Source: Rhizobiales bacterium GAS188
GTDB taxonomy: Bacteria > Pseudomonadota > Alphaproteobacteria > Rhizobiales > Beijerinckiaceae
Direction: 5' to 3'
Assembly (NCBI GenBank): GCA_900104855.1
Contig: FNSS01000001.1
Location: forward strand, 930,001-994,000
DNA: 64,000 bases
A program made the position numbers and the translations under genes. This document shows, piece by piece, positions 1-8,294 of the stretch (position 1 is its first letter; each line of letters opens with the position of its first letter). The notes under the pieces are model-generated. The model was not told the DNA's origin. It made no database searches and saw only the letters and a list, made by a program, of their open reading frames with translations.

Positions 1-112
1 CCTCGGCAGCAAGAAGAACAACGCGGTGTTGCCCTTCGTGGTCGCCAACCGCAAGAACAGCGACAACGACGGCAGCATCGTCCGCGTCGGCGTGAACTAC
101 AAGTTCTGGTAA
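1..112 (+). CDS. Outer-membrane beta-barrel protein, C-terminal fragment
   Basis: Only the last 36 codons are inside the window, in the frame beginning at base 2 and ending at TAA 110-112. The tail reads ...GSIVRVGVNYKFW, an alternating polar/hydrophobic strand ending in an aromatic residue, as in the last strand of outer-membrane barrels and the Omp25/Omp31-like family common in Hyphomicrobiales. The rest lies upstream of the window, so the exact family is inferred from the terminal strand only. A clear hairpin terminator follows, so it is probably the last gene of its transcript. Confidence 0.6.
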   Translation, partial: LGSKKNNAVLPFVVANRKNSDNDGSIVRVGVNYKFW

Positions 113-137
113 GCCGCCAATTCAGCGACTTCCATGG

Positions 138-168
138 AACCGGCGGGCCGCAAGCCCGCCGGTTTTTC
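138..168 (+). terminator. Rho-independent terminator after the outer-membrane protein
   Basis: An 11-bp stem (138-148 with 154-164), loop CGCAA, followed by a T-rich tail. It sits 26 bases after the stop codon of the outer-membrane protein gene. Confidence 0.85.
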
Positions 169-178
169 TTTGTACCAA

Positions 179-264
179 CTGGGACCGCGGGCGTCTCGCC
201 CGCACTTGCGACGGTGAGCCGCGCCGCCGGGAAGGAAGGGCAACCGAGACGGTCGCGGTCCCAG
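179..264 (+). repeat. Composite palindromic repeat, copy 1 (REP-like, about 85 bp)
   Basis: Outer inverted repeat TGGGACCGCG (180-189) pairs with CGCGGTCCCA (254-263). Just inside is a second palindrome, GCGGGCG-TC-TCGCCCGC. The same arrangement with about 80% identity by eye occurs on the minus strand around the IS insertion (2781-2860 joined to 4269-4278), so this is a dispersed repeat rather than a gene-specific structure. Confidence 0.75.
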
Positions 265-276
265 ATCAGCCCCAGG

Positions 277-1605
277 TCAACGAGGCGGCGTGCCGTTGAC
301 CTCGAGCACCTCTCCGGCGAAATAGAGCGAGCCGGCGAGCAGGATGCGCGGCGGCACCGGCCAGGCGCGCGCGCTCAGCCTCTCGAGCGCCGCCTCGATG
401 CCCGGTGCTTCCTCCGCCTTCAATCCGGCCTCGCGCGCCAATTCGGCGAGCTGGCCCGCCGGGCGTCCCGTAGTGCTCGCCAGCAGCGGCACGGCCAGAA
501 GCTCGGAGGCGAGCCCGTGGAAGGGCCGCAGGAAGCCCGCCGCATCCTTGCTCGACAGCATGGCTGCGATCATCACCAGCGGGCGCGGCGATTGATGCTC
601 GAGATCCCCCATGGCGGCCGCCAGCACCCGTCCGCCGTCGGGATTATGACCGCCATCGAGCCAGAGCTCGGCGCCGGCCGGAGCCAGCGCCACGAGCTTG
701 CCCTTGCTCAGCCGCTGCAGCCGCGCCGGCCATTCGGCCGTGCTGAGGCCGCGCTCGAATTCATGTCCGCCGAGGGGGGCGAGTTTCGCCGCCCTCAGCG
801 CCGCAATCGCGGTCGCGGCATTGATCTGCTGATGGCGGCCGGGCAGGCGCGGCAATGGCAGGTCGAGGAGGCCGTCCTCATCCTCGAAGACCAAGCGGCC
901 ATTCTCCTCGCGCACATGGAAATCCTCGCGGCCCAGCACCAGCCTGGCGGCGCTGCGTTCGGCTTCCCGGCGCAGCACCGCCTCGGCCTCCGGATAGTCC
1001 TGGGGCGCGATGACCGCAGGCGCGCCGCGCTTGAAGATGCCGGCTTTCTCCTGGGCGATGTCGGCGAGCGTCGATCCGAGCCATTCCTGATGATCGAGCC
1101 CGATCGGCGTGATCACGGTCGCTACGGGTGATCTGATCACATTGGTGGCATCACCCCGACCGCCGAGGCCGACTTCGAGAAGCACCACATCGGCGGGATG
1201 ACGGGCAAAGAGCAGGAAGGTCGCGGCCGTGGTGATCTCGAAGAAGCTGATGTCGCGGCCGGCATTGAGGCGCTCGCAACGCTCGAGGGCCGAGACCAGC
1301 TCCTCCTCGCCGATCAGCTCTCCCGGGGCGCCCTTGCGTCCGAGCCGGATGCGCTCATGGAAGCGCACGAGATGCGGAGAGGTATGCACATGCACGGCGA
1401 GGCCTGCCGCCTCGAGCGTCGCGCGCATGAAGGCGATAGTCGAGCCCTTGCCGTTGGTGCCGCCGACATGGATGACGGGAGGCAGGTGCAGATGCGGGTC
1501 GCCGAGATCCGCGAGCAGGCGCTCGAGCCGCCCGAGCGACAGGTCCATCTTGCGGGCATGCAGCACCAGCAGGCGTTGCAGCAGGGCGTCCGAGGGCAGC
1601 TTCAT
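277..1605 (-). CDS. folC: Bifunctional dihydrofolate synthase / folylpolyglutamate synthase
   Basis: FolC adds glutamate to dihydropteroate and extends folate polyglutamate tails in the cytoplasm using ATP. The 442-residue protein has the usual family length and the Mur-ligase ATP loop GGTNGKGST near residue 50, followed by the expected HTSPHLVRFHERI segment and the C-terminal ligase domain with LDGGHNPDGG. It lies 165 bases downstream of accD, the usual gene order in this order of bacteria, so both are likely co-transcribed. The intergenic segment carries a perfect hairpin and an 18-bp-period duplication. Confidence 0.95.
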   Translation of the reverse strand: MKLPSDALLQRLLVLHARKMDLSLGRLERLLADLGDPHLHLPPVIHVGGTNGKGSTIAFMRATLEAAGLAVHVHTSPHLVRFHERIRLGRKGAPGELIGEEELVSALERCERLNAGRDISFFEITTAATFLLFARHPADVVLLEVGLGGRGDATNVIRSPVATVITPIGLDHQEWLGSTLADIAQEKAGIFKRGAPAVIAPQDYPEAEAVLRREAERSAARLVLGREDFHVREENGRLVFEDEDGLLDLPLPRLPGRHQQINAATAIAALRAAKLAPLGGHEFERGLSTAEWPARLQRLSKGKLVALAPAGAELWLDGGHNPDGGRVLAAAMGDLEHQSPRPLVMIAAMLSSKDAAGFLRPFHGLASELLAVPLLASTTGRPAGQLAELAREAGLKAEEAPGIEAALERLSARAWPVPPRILLAGSLYFAGEVLEVNGTPPR

Positions 1606-1672
1606 GATGGTCGTGACGGTTGCGATTGGCTCGATGGCGAATCACAGGACATAGCGCCCCGCTCGCATTGCG

Positions 1673-1748
1673 CAAATGGGCGGCGGCCCATTTGGACCGC
1701 CAAGATCACGCAGGCGATCTTCGTGGTGATAAAGATCTTCGTGGTGAT
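1673..1748 (-). repeat. Hairpin and 18-bp tandem duplication between accD and folC
   Basis: A perfect 9-bp inverted repeat (1673-1681 with 1686-1694, 4-base loop) is followed by two copies of GATCTTCGTGGTGAT at 1716-1730 and 1734-1748. There is no T-run on the minus strand, so an ordinary terminator is unlikely; it may modulate read-through into folC or be neutral. Confidence 0.6.
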
Positions 1749-1770
1749 CTTGGCGCGGCTCCCGCGCCGC

Positions 1771-2673
1771 CTATTCGGCGACCGCGGCCAGAATCTGCTC
1801 GTCCGCGGCGGGCAGCATCACCGGTCGCGGCGCATGCATCAGCAATCGGCACAGGCGCGCCAGGGTCGCCCGCATCTCGCCGCGCGGCACCACCATGTCG
1901 ACCATGCCGTGCTCCTTGAGATATTCGGCCTTCTGGAAACCGTCCGGCAGCTTCTCGCGGATGGTCTGCTCGATGACGCGCGGCCCCGCGAAGGCAATCA
2001 GGGCGCCGGGCTCGGCGACATGCACATCTCCGAGCATCGCATAGGAGGCCGTCACGCCGCCGGTCGTCGGATCGGTCAGCACCACGATATAGGGCAGCCT
2101 CGCCTCGCGCAGCTTGCGCACGGCGACTGTGGTGCGCGGCATCTGCATGAGCGACAAGATGCCCTCCTGCATGCGCATTCCACCGCCGCTCGCGAACAGG
2201 ATGAGCGGGGTGCGGCGCGCCATCGCGGCCTCGACGGCCGTGATGATCGCTTCGCCGGCCGCCATGCCGAGCGAGCCGCCCATGAAGTGGAAATCCTGGA
2301 CCGCGACCGTGACCGGCAGGCTCTCGAGCGTGCCGCGCACCACCTTGATGGCATCCTGGAGGCCGGTCTTGGCCTTGGCCTCCTTGAGGCGATCGGTATA
2401 GCGCTTCTCGTCGCGGAAACGCAGCGGATCGAGCGGCACTTCCGGGAGCGGCACATCCTCCTGCGAGCCCGGATCGAGCGTGATCGACAGGCGCTGCGCC
2501 GCAGTGACGCGCATATGGTGGTTCGAGCCCGGAATGACCCAGAGATTGGCCTCGACATCCTTGTGGAACACCAGCTGGCCCGTTTCCGGGCATTTGATCC
2601 ACAAATTCTCCGTGGTCTCCCGCCGCAGCAGGCTGCGGATCTTCGGGCGCACCACCGTCGTGATCCAGTTCAT
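1771..2673 (-). CDS. accD: Acetyl-CoA carboxylase carboxyltransferase subunit beta
   Basis: AccD with AccA transfers the carboxyl group from carboxybiotin to acetyl-CoA, the first step of fatty-acid synthesis. The 300-residue protein starts [12 protein letters not shown] and carries the crotonase-like core with [16 protein letters not shown] and [10 protein letters not shown] segments. The N-terminal zinc ribbon is degenerate: of the four cysteine positions only Cys28 remains (KCPETG; later positions are Ile47 and Ser50). Loss of the ribbon cysteines is known in Hyphomicrobiales AccD. The start region is tandemly duplicated (2665-2695). An IS element separates accD from trpA, so its promoter may now lie in or near that element. 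Confidence 0.95.
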   Translation of the reverse strand: MNWITTVVRPKIRSLLRRETTENLWIKCPETGQLVFHKDVEANLWVIPGSNHHMRVTAAQRLSITLDPGSQEDVPLPEVPLDPLRFRDEKRYTDRLKEAKAKTGLQDAIKVVRGTLESLPVTVAVQDFHFMGGSLGMAAGEAIITAVEAAMARRTPLILFASGGGMRMQEGILSLMQMPRTTVAVRKLREARLPYIVVLTDPTTGGVTASYAMLGDVHVAEPGALIAFAGPRVIEQTIREKLPDGFQKAEYLKEHGMVDMVVPRGEMRATLARLCRLLMHAPRPVMLPAADEQILAAVAE

Positions 2674-2695
2674 CGGCGTGTCCAGTTCATCGGCG
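2665..2695 (-). repeat. Duplicated accD start region creating a six-codon upstream ORF
   Basis: CCAGTTCATCGGCG occurs at 2665-2678 and 2682-2695 with a 17-bp period. Each unit carries a minus-strand ATG-AAC-TGG. The upstream ATG (2690-2688) opens the peptide MNWTRR, whose TGA overlaps the accD ATG at 2673-2671. Confidence 0.8.
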
Positions 2696-2780
2696 ATTTG
2701 TCGACAAGATTTCGAGCCCCAACCTTTGGGGCGCGCACTTTAGATGGCCCCGAGCGCAATGTCATGCAACCGGGGCCAAT

Positions 2781-2860
2781 TGGGACCGCCACCGTCTCGA
2801 TCGCCCTTACCTTCGCGGCTGCGCCGGCCTCGCGGCCCGCAAGAGCGGGCGAGGACGCCC
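2781..2860 (-). repeat. Composite palindromic repeat, copy 2, interrupted by the IS element
   Basis: Read on the minus strand, 4278-4269 plus 2860-2781 reconstruct the element seen at 179-264, including the GCGGGCG...CGCCCGC palindrome, a GAAGG-AAGGGC stretch and the closing GGTCCCA. The IS inserted inside the inner palindrome and duplicated 14 bp of it. Confidence 0.7.
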
Positions 2861-4254
2861 ATATGCGCTAAGTTAAGAGCATTCCAAAGTTGTCGGCCTG
2901 TTTCTTTCTCTTTCTTGGGGGTTCGTAGAGTGCGTTTGGGAGGCCGTGTCTGCGGATATTGCGAATCTGCGCGGCGAGGTCACCCAGTAGATGGGCGACG
3001 ATGACTATGCGGCACAGGACGAGGAGCCGGATTTTGCAAGGGCTTCGATAGGCGGCGGCGGTGGTTTGAGGGGGGAATGGCGCGCTCGAGGGCGCTTGCG
3101 AGGAGATTGGCGAGGAGGGCGGCGGCGAGATTGGCCAGGATCCAGGTTCGCGCGAGCGCAGGATCTTTGGCGGGGACGGCTCGCATCGCGAAGATGGATT
3201 TGAGGGCCTTGAAGGCCAGCTCAATCTGCCATCGCAGCCGGTAGAGAGGGATGAGCCGTTCGATCGGCCAATCCTTGGCCGGCAGGTTCGTGGCGAACAT
3301 GATCAGGCCGGCCATCGCCTTGGTGTCCTGGCGGGGCGTCACCCCGTGCTTGGAGCGCGAGCGTTCGATGCGGGCGCGCTCGCGGGCGGCGACCGCTTCG
3401 CTGGCGCGCACAATGACGATGCGGGTCTTCAGCGGCTCGGGCAAAGGCCGGGGGTTTGCCCGGTCCTTTTTGGGCTTGGCCTCTTGCAATGTGACTGCGA
3501 TCTCGACGGCTTCGGCCGCGCCGAGGGCGGTGATGACATCCTGCGCGGTCAGGCGTTCGCCAGTCTTGTCATAAATCATCTTCATCGCGCTGATCCCGGC
3601 GCGGACGAGGAAAAACGCCATGTTGTCCGCCAGTTCCCGCAAGGCTTTGGTTTTGGCGTAATTGCGGTCGGCGACAGCAATGGTCCCCGGCTCGATCCGA
3701 GCCAGGCTCAGCGTTTCGCCGACCTTCACGTCGGTCAGATTCAGGAGATCAAATCTTCCGGTCCCGGGATCGTAGCTGGCGTGCAGCCGATGCTGCCCAC
3801 CGCGTTTGCCAGGGCCGGCGAACATGCTGCCATCGACAAGACGGATCGGCGGGCCTCGCCAAAGCGCCGAAGGCTCGGCCCATTCGGTGGACAGGCTCAG
3901 AAGCCGACCTACCACCGAAGACAGCAGATCGCCGCAGTCGCGCAGTCGCTGCAGCACGGCCACGTCGCTCAGCGGGATGCCCAACGCCGAATGGCTCCAC
4001 GCCGCCGTCGAGCGCAGAGACTGTCCGGTTGCCGCATAGCCAAGCGCTAGGCGAAGCAGTTGCGATCCATTGCAGATACGACGACGACGAACCAGCGCGC
4101 CAGTCTCGCGCGCCAGCGCGTCCAGCTTACTCGCGCCGCCCAGAAGACCCTCGACCGCGGGCCAGTCACCTTCAAATGAGAACACCGAATCATCTTGCAT
4201 CCGCAGCTTGAATCACAAGCCGCCAGCGGTGTGAATCCCAAAGTTAGCGCATAT
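2861..4254 (-). mobile_element. IS4-family insertion sequence, complete (about 1394 bp)
   Basis: Both ends carry the inverted repeat ATATGCGCTAA (2861-2871 and, reversed, 4244-4254) with weaker matching beyond. Both flanks carry GGGCGAGGACGCCC (2847-2860 and 4255-4268), a 14-bp direct repeat, or 12 bp if the ends are read as CATATG. Long target duplications of about this size are known for the IS4 group. The element contains one transposase gene on the minus strand, now frameshifted. It separates trpA from accD and is oriented with both. The identical flanks suggest a recent insertion. Confidence 0.9.
2868..4200 (-). pseudogene. IS4-family transposase, frameshifted near the 3' end
   Basis: DDE transposase of the IS4 family: LVDGS supplies the first Asp, VADRNYA the second, and YRLRWQIELAFKALK matches the Y-(2)-R-(3)-E-(6)-K signature exactly. 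The main frame opens at 4200 and runs about 375 residues until a six-base C run (G run on the plus strand, 3070-3075). Beyond it the frame gives an arginine/proline-rich tail ending at 2980. The +1 frame instead gives a sensible helix-rich C-terminus (LLVLCRIVIVAHLLGDLAAQ) ending at TAG 2868-2870, inside the terminal repeat. One extra base in the C run, or a sequencing error or slippage site there, explains this. Repaired length is about 443 residues. Confidence 0.85.
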
Positions 4255-4359
4255 GGGCGAGGACGCCCGCGTTCCCAGGGTGCGCGCTCGCGGCGCTGTC
4301 GAGCTGCCTTCACGTCGATCCGTGACGGTCTGTCCCGCGATCTGACCGAGCGGCGTCGG

Positions 4360-4596
4360 CTACCGCGTGGGATAATCCCCATCGATGGCGATGTAATAGC
4401 TCGGACCCTCCGGGCCGAGGGGAGCGAGAGTGGGAAGGGCAAAGTCGGTGGTGCCGTTCCCGCCATAGGTCGGTCCGATCAGGCTGAACAGGGGCTGATT
4501 CTGTGCAATAGAAAGAAGCATACCATTGCAAAGCGCCCATCCGGTCGGGGCAAAGTTGAAGGGAAAAATCTGGATTGTGCCAAGAATCGGTTTCAT
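4360..4596 (-). CDS. Small phage-tail-collar-type protein
   Basis: A 78-residue protein opening with an aromatic-rich segment (GTIQIFPFNFAP-GWALCNG) then SIAQNQPLFSLIGPTYGG, the conserved N-terminus of phage tail collar / microcystin-dependent proteins. After FALPTL it goes almost directly to YYIAIDGDYPTR, which resembles the very C-terminus of that family. Usual members are about 170-200 residues, so this is either a naturally short version or an internally deleted copy. It is isolated between trpA and the IS, with no other phage genes. Function is unknown. Confidence 0.7.
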   Translation of the reverse strand: MKPILGTIQIFPFNFAPTGWALCNGMLLSIAQNQPLFSLIGPTYGGNGTTDFALPTLAPLGPEGPSYYIAIDGDYPTR

Positions 4597-4765
4597 GATG
4601 AGTATACCCCTGCGGAATACGGCGTCTCGAGCGGCCCCTTCAGACTATTCCATGCAGCCATACCGGAGTCGAACTGTCCACGGGCGAGCGTGAACCGCGG
4701 TTCACCGGCAGCGCGGACAGCTCCAGAACCCCATGTTCAAACGGGCCGACTGCCGGGCCAAGGGT

Positions 4766-4807
4766 AGTCGTCGCCAAGTGCAGTCGTCGCCAAGCGTAGC
4801 CGTCGAG
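4766..4807. repeat. 16-bp tandem repeat downstream of trpA
   Basis: Units at 4766-4781 and 4782-4797 (AGTCGTCGCCAAG...) and a partial third unit. It lies in the 231-base gap between trpA and the tail-collar gene, where I see no other feature. Confidence 0.65.
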
Positions 4808-4827
4808 ACGCCAGGCCTGGCTGGCGC

Positions 4828-5661
4828 TCAAGCCGCCTTGCGCACGCGGGCGACGCCCTGCGCCAGGGCCCGCACCAGAGCGGCGACCGCCTCGACCGTG
4901 CCTGACGTTGCCTGGCCTTGCGCGTCGAGCGAGCCGCGCACCGCCTCGACGATCGAGGTGCCGACCACGACCGCGTCGGCGCAGGCGGCGATCGCGGCGG
5001 CATGCTCCGGCGTCTTCACTCCGAAGCCGACCGCTACGGGAAGCGCCGTATGACGTTTGATGCGCTCAACCGAGGCCGCAACCGCGGCGAAATCCGGGGT
5101 GGCCGCGCCGGTGATGCCGGTGATCGACACGTAATAGACGAAGCCCGTGGTGTTCTGCAGGACCTTCGGCAGACGCTTGTCGTCGGTCGTCGGCGTCGCG
5201 AGGCGAATGAAAGCAAGGCCGGCCTTCAGCGCCGGCAGGCACAATTCCGCATCCTCCTCGGGCGGCAGGTCGACGATGATCAGGCCGTCGACGCCGGCTT
5301 CCACGGCTTCGGCAAGGAAGCGTTCGACGCCACGCGCATAGATCGGATTGTAATAGCCCATCAGGATGATGGGCGTGTCGCCATCGCTCTTGCGGAATTG
5401 CCGCACGAGGTCGAGCGTCCTGGTCAAGGTCTCGCCGCCCTTGAGGGCCCGCAAGCCCGCCGCCTGGACCGCGGGACCATCCGCCATCGGGTCGGTGAAG
5501 GGCATGCCGAGCTCGATGATGTCGGCGCCGGCCGGCGGCAGCGCCTTGGCGATGGCGAGCGACGTCTCGTGATCGGGATCGCCCGCCGTGACGAAGGTCA
5601 CGAGGGCGGCGCGGCCTTGCGCCCGGCAATGGGCGAAACGGGCAGTCATGCGAGCGGTCAT
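4828..5661 (-). CDS. trpA: Tryptophan synthase alpha subunit
   Basis: TrpA cleaves indole-3-glycerol phosphate to indole and glyceraldehyde 3-phosphate and passes indole to TrpB. The 277-residue TIM barrel has the catalytic Glu and Asp in [17 protein letters not shown] and the phosphate-binding [12 protein letters not shown] and VVVGTSIV segments. It follows trpB by 33 bases and ends the trp part of the operon. The first eight residues, MTARMTAR, look like a duplicated start (two ATG codons 12 bases apart); initiation could use either. Confidence 0.97.
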   Translation of the reverse strand: MTARMTARFAHCRAQGRAALVTFVTAGDPDHETSLAIAKALPPAGADIIELGMPFTDPMADGPAVQAAGLRALKGGETLTRTLDLVRQFRKSDGDTPIILMGYYNPIYARGVERFLAEAVEAGVDGLIIVDLPPEEDAELCLPALKAGLAFIRLATPTTDDKRLPKVLQNTTGFVYYVSITGITGAATPDFAAVAASVERIKRHTALPVAVGFGVKTPEHAAAIAACADAVVVGTSIVEAVRGSLDAQGQATSGTVEAVAALVRALAQGVARVRKAA

Positions 5662-5694
5662 CGGTGAGCGGTTACCATGACGAGGTGGTTGGGA

Positions 5695-6912
5695 CTAGCG
5701 CCCGGCCAGCATCTGCGCCACTTGCGGCACGTCCTTGTCGCCGCGCCCCGAGAGCCCGACCACCATGAGATGCTCGCGCGGCAGCTTCGGCGCGAGCTCG
5801 GCGACGCGCGCCAGCGCATGAGCTGGCTCGAGCGCCGGGATGATGCCTTCGAGCTTCGAGAGCAGCTGGAAGGCCTCGAGCGCCTCGGCATCGGTCGCCG
5901 ACAGATAGGTGACGCGGCCGACTTCATGCAGCCAGGAATGCTCAGGGCCAATGCCCGGATAATCGAGCCCGGCCGAGATCGAATGCGCCTCGGTGATCTG
6001 CCCGTCCGCGTCCATGAGCAGATAGGTGCGGTTGCCGTGCAGCACGCCGGGGCGCCCGCCTGTGAGCGAAGCCGCATGCAGCCCGCTCGCTATGCCGTGC
6101 CCGGCCGCCTCGACCCCGTAGATCGCCACGTCCGGGTCGTCGAGGAAGGGATGGAACAGGCCCATGGCGTTCGAGCCGCCGCCGATGCAGGCGATGAGCG
6201 AATCCGGCAGCCGGCCTTCGGCTTCCTGCAACTGGGCGCGCACCTCCTGCCCGATGACGCATTGGAAATCCCGCACCATCATCGGATAGGGATGCGGGCC
6301 CGCCACCGTGCCGATGCAGTAGAAAGTGTCGGCCACATTGGTCACCCAGTCGCGCAGCGCCTCGTTGAGCGCATCCTTGAGCGTCTTCGAGCCCGAATGC
6401 ACCGGCACCACCTCGGCGCCCAGCATCTGCATGCGGATGACATTGGGTTGCTGACGCTCGACATCGACCGCGCCCATATAGACGATGCATTGCAGGCCGA
6501 AGCGGGCGCAGAGCGTGGCGGTGGCGACGCCGTGCTGGCCGGCGCCCGTCTCGGCGATGATGCGGGTCTTGCCCATGCGCCGCGCCAGCAAGATCTGGCC
6601 GAGCACATTGTTCACCTTATGCGAGCCCGTATGGTTCAATTCCTCGCGCTTCAGGTAGATCTTGGCGCCGCCGAGATGGGCCGTGAGGCGCTCAGCGAAA
6701 TAGAGCGGGCTCGGCCGGCCGACATAATGGCGCGAGAAACCGTCGAGCTCGGCGCGGAAAGCCGGATCCTGCCTCGCCTCCTCATAGGCGCGCTCGAGAT
6801 CGAGCACGAGCGGCATCAAGGTCTCGGCGACGAAGCGGCCGCCGAACAGGCCGAAGCGGCCGCTCTCATCCGGGCCGGAGCGGAAGGAGTTCGGCTTCGT
6901 CTGGACGGTCAC
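5695..6912 (-). CDS. trpB: Tryptophan synthase beta subunit
   Basis: TrpB is the pyridoxal-phosphate enzyme that joins indole and serine to make tryptophan. The 405-residue protein shows the PLP lysine in [11 protein letters not shown], the phosphate cup GGGSNAMG and the monovalent-cation region near the C-terminus. Start is GTG at 6912 with GGAG about 10 bases upstream. It sits 33 bases after trpF and 33 before trpA in the same direction. Confidence 0.97.
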   Translation of the reverse strand: MTVQTKPNSFRSGPDESGRFGLFGGRFVAETLMPLVLDLERAYEEARQDPAFRAELDGFSRHYVGRPSPLYFAERLTAHLGGAKIYLKREELNHTGSHKVNNVLGQILLARRMGKTRIIAETGAGQHGVATATLCARFGLQCIVYMGAVDVERQQPNVIRMQMLGAEVVPVHSGSKTLKDALNEALRDWVTNVADTFYCIGTVAGPHPYPMMVRDFQCVIGQEVRAQLQEAEGRLPDSLIACIGGGSNAMGLFHPFLDDPDVAIYGVEAAGHGIASGLHAASLTGGRPGVLHGNRTYLLMDADGQITEAHSISAGLDYPGIGPEHSWLHEVGRVTYLSATDAEALEAFQLLSKLEGIIPALEPAHALARVAELAPKLPREHLMVVGLSGRGDKDVPQVAQMLAGR

Positions 6913-6945
6913 GGCGGTTCTCCGGTTGCGGCTTCAGCCCAGCCT

Positions 6946-7590
6946 TCAGGTCTCAGCCACGCGCGCCGCGCGGATGAAGGCTGCGATTTTCGCCTCGTCC
7001 TTTAGGCCGGGCGCGCGCTCGACGCCAGACGAGACATCGACGCCGTCCGGCCGCGCCACCCGGATGGCCTCTGCGACATTGTCGGAGTCGAGCCCGCCCG
7101 AGAGCATGATCGGCGCTTGCGCGTTGAAGCCTTCGAGCATCGTCCAATCGAAACTCAGGCCGTTTCCGCCCGGCAACGCGGCATCGGCCGGTGGCTTGGT
7201 GTCGAGGAGGAAGCGGTCGGCGTTCCCATAGGCCTGCGTCGCCGCGAGGTCGCTTCGCACCGCGACCCCGATCACCTTCATCAGCGGCACACCGAAAAGG
7301 GCGCGCAGATGGGCCAGGCGTTCCGGGCTTTCCCGCCCATGCAGTTGCAGGAGATCGGGACGCAGCGCCGCCACGATGTCGGCAAGCGCCGCATCCTCGG
7401 CATCGACCGTCAGCGCCACGATGCCGGCGCGGCCACGGGCGCGGCTGGCGAGTGCGGCGGCCGCCTCGATCGAAACATTGCGCGGGCTGCGCGCGAAGAA
7501 GACGAAGCCGACCATATCGGCGCCGGCCTTGATCGCCGCGTCGACGGAGGCTGGCGTCGACAGGCCGCAGATCTTGACGAGAAGGGACAT
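6946..7590 (-). CDS. trpF: Phosphoribosylanthranilate isomerase
   Basis: TrpF converts N-(5-phosphoribosyl)anthranilate to the CdRP intermediate of tryptophan synthesis. The motifs VKICGLSTPASV (catalytic Cys), VDAEDAAL (general acid region), PIMLSGGLDSDN and GVDVSSGVE are all present. The open frame extends to 7644, but the conserved protein begins at MSLLVKICG, so ATG 7590 is chosen, giving 214 residues. It is the first gene of the trp cluster and is divergent from the molybdenum enzyme genes; the 201-base divergent gap holds no convincing promoter match. Confidence 0.95.
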   Translation of the reverse strand: MSLLVKICGLSTPASVDAAIKAGADMVGFVFFARSPRNVSIEAAAALASRARGRAGIVALTVDAEDAALADIVAALRPDLLQLHGRESPERLAHLRALFGVPLMKVIGVAVRSDLAATQAYGNADRFLLDTKPPADAALPGGNGLSFDWTMLEGFNAQAPIMLSGGLDSDNVAEAIRVARPDGVDVSSGVERAPGLKDEAKIAAFIRAARVAET

Positions 7591-7791
7591 CAGAAAACGG
7601 GCATCTCTTGGCTCAGTTGCGCAGGAATTGCGCAGTTGCGACATTACATTTCGGCAATCTCTATCACATTGGCGTCAACCTGATCGAGGCCTGTTCCTCC
7701 GGGCATTGACCAGTCGCGTCGGGGCGCCAGATAATCCTTCGGGGCTGGACAACTTCCGCCCGCGCCGACGGCGCCTATGGGGGATCCCATC

Positions 7792-8283
7792 ATGATCACG
7801 CTCACCGTCAACGGACGTCGCCACGAGCTCGACGTCGAACCGGAAACCCCGCTCCTCTGGGTGATCCGCGACGAGATCGGCCTCACCGGCACGAAATATG
7901 GCTGCGGCATCGCCCAATGCGGCGCCTGCACGGTGCATCTCGACGGGCAGGCCGTCCGTTCCTGCTCGCTGCAGGTCGGCGATGTCGGCACCCAGAAGAT
8001 CACCACCATCGAGGGACTTGGGGCACAGGCAGGACTGGCCGCGCAAGCAGGACTGGCAGCGCAGGCGCGCCATCCCGTGCAGCAGGCCTGGATCGCCGAG
8101 GATGTGCCGCAATGCGGCTATTGCCAGTCCGGGCAGATCATGGCGGCGGCCGCCTTCCTGGCCGCGACGCCGAACCCCAACGATGCCGATATCGACGCTG
8201 GCCTCACCAATATCTGCCGTTGCGGCACCTATCCCCGCATCCGGGCTGCCGTGCATCGGGCAGCCGCCCTGATGAAAGGTTGA
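7792..8283 (+). CDS. (2Fe-2S) subunit of isoquinoline 1-oxidoreductase-type enzyme
   Basis: Small electron-transfer subunit of a xanthine-oxidase-family aldehyde/heterocycle oxidoreductase. Both iron-sulfur cluster motifs are present: plant-type [13 protein letters not shown]...C near residue 45 and helical CGYCQSG...CRCGTYPR in the second half. An in-frame 18-bp tandem duplication adds [12 protein letters not shown] between the domains. Start ATG 7792 is preferred over ATG 7777 because GGGGGA lies at the right distance. It is followed 11 bases later by the large subunit. Confidence 0.92.
   Translation: MITLTVNGRRHELDVEPETPLLWVIRDEIGLTGTKYGCGIAQCGACTVHLDGQAVRSCSLQVGDVGTQKITTIEGLGAQAGLAAQAGLAAQARHPVQQAWIAEDVPQCGYCQSGQIMAAAAFLAATPNPNDADIDAGLTNICRCGTYPRIRAAVHRAAALMKG
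8023..8067 (+). repeat. In-frame 18-bp tandem duplication
   Basis: Units at 8023-8040 and 8041-8058 plus a partial third encode the repeated AQAGLA segment in the linker between the two iron-sulfur domains. Confidence 0.75.
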
Positions 8284-8294
8284 GGGAGGACGCC

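Noticed and set aside
7591-7791. Trp leader peptide or attenuator ahead of trpF
   Set aside because: No tryptophan-rich short peptide or alternative hairpins in the divergent gap.
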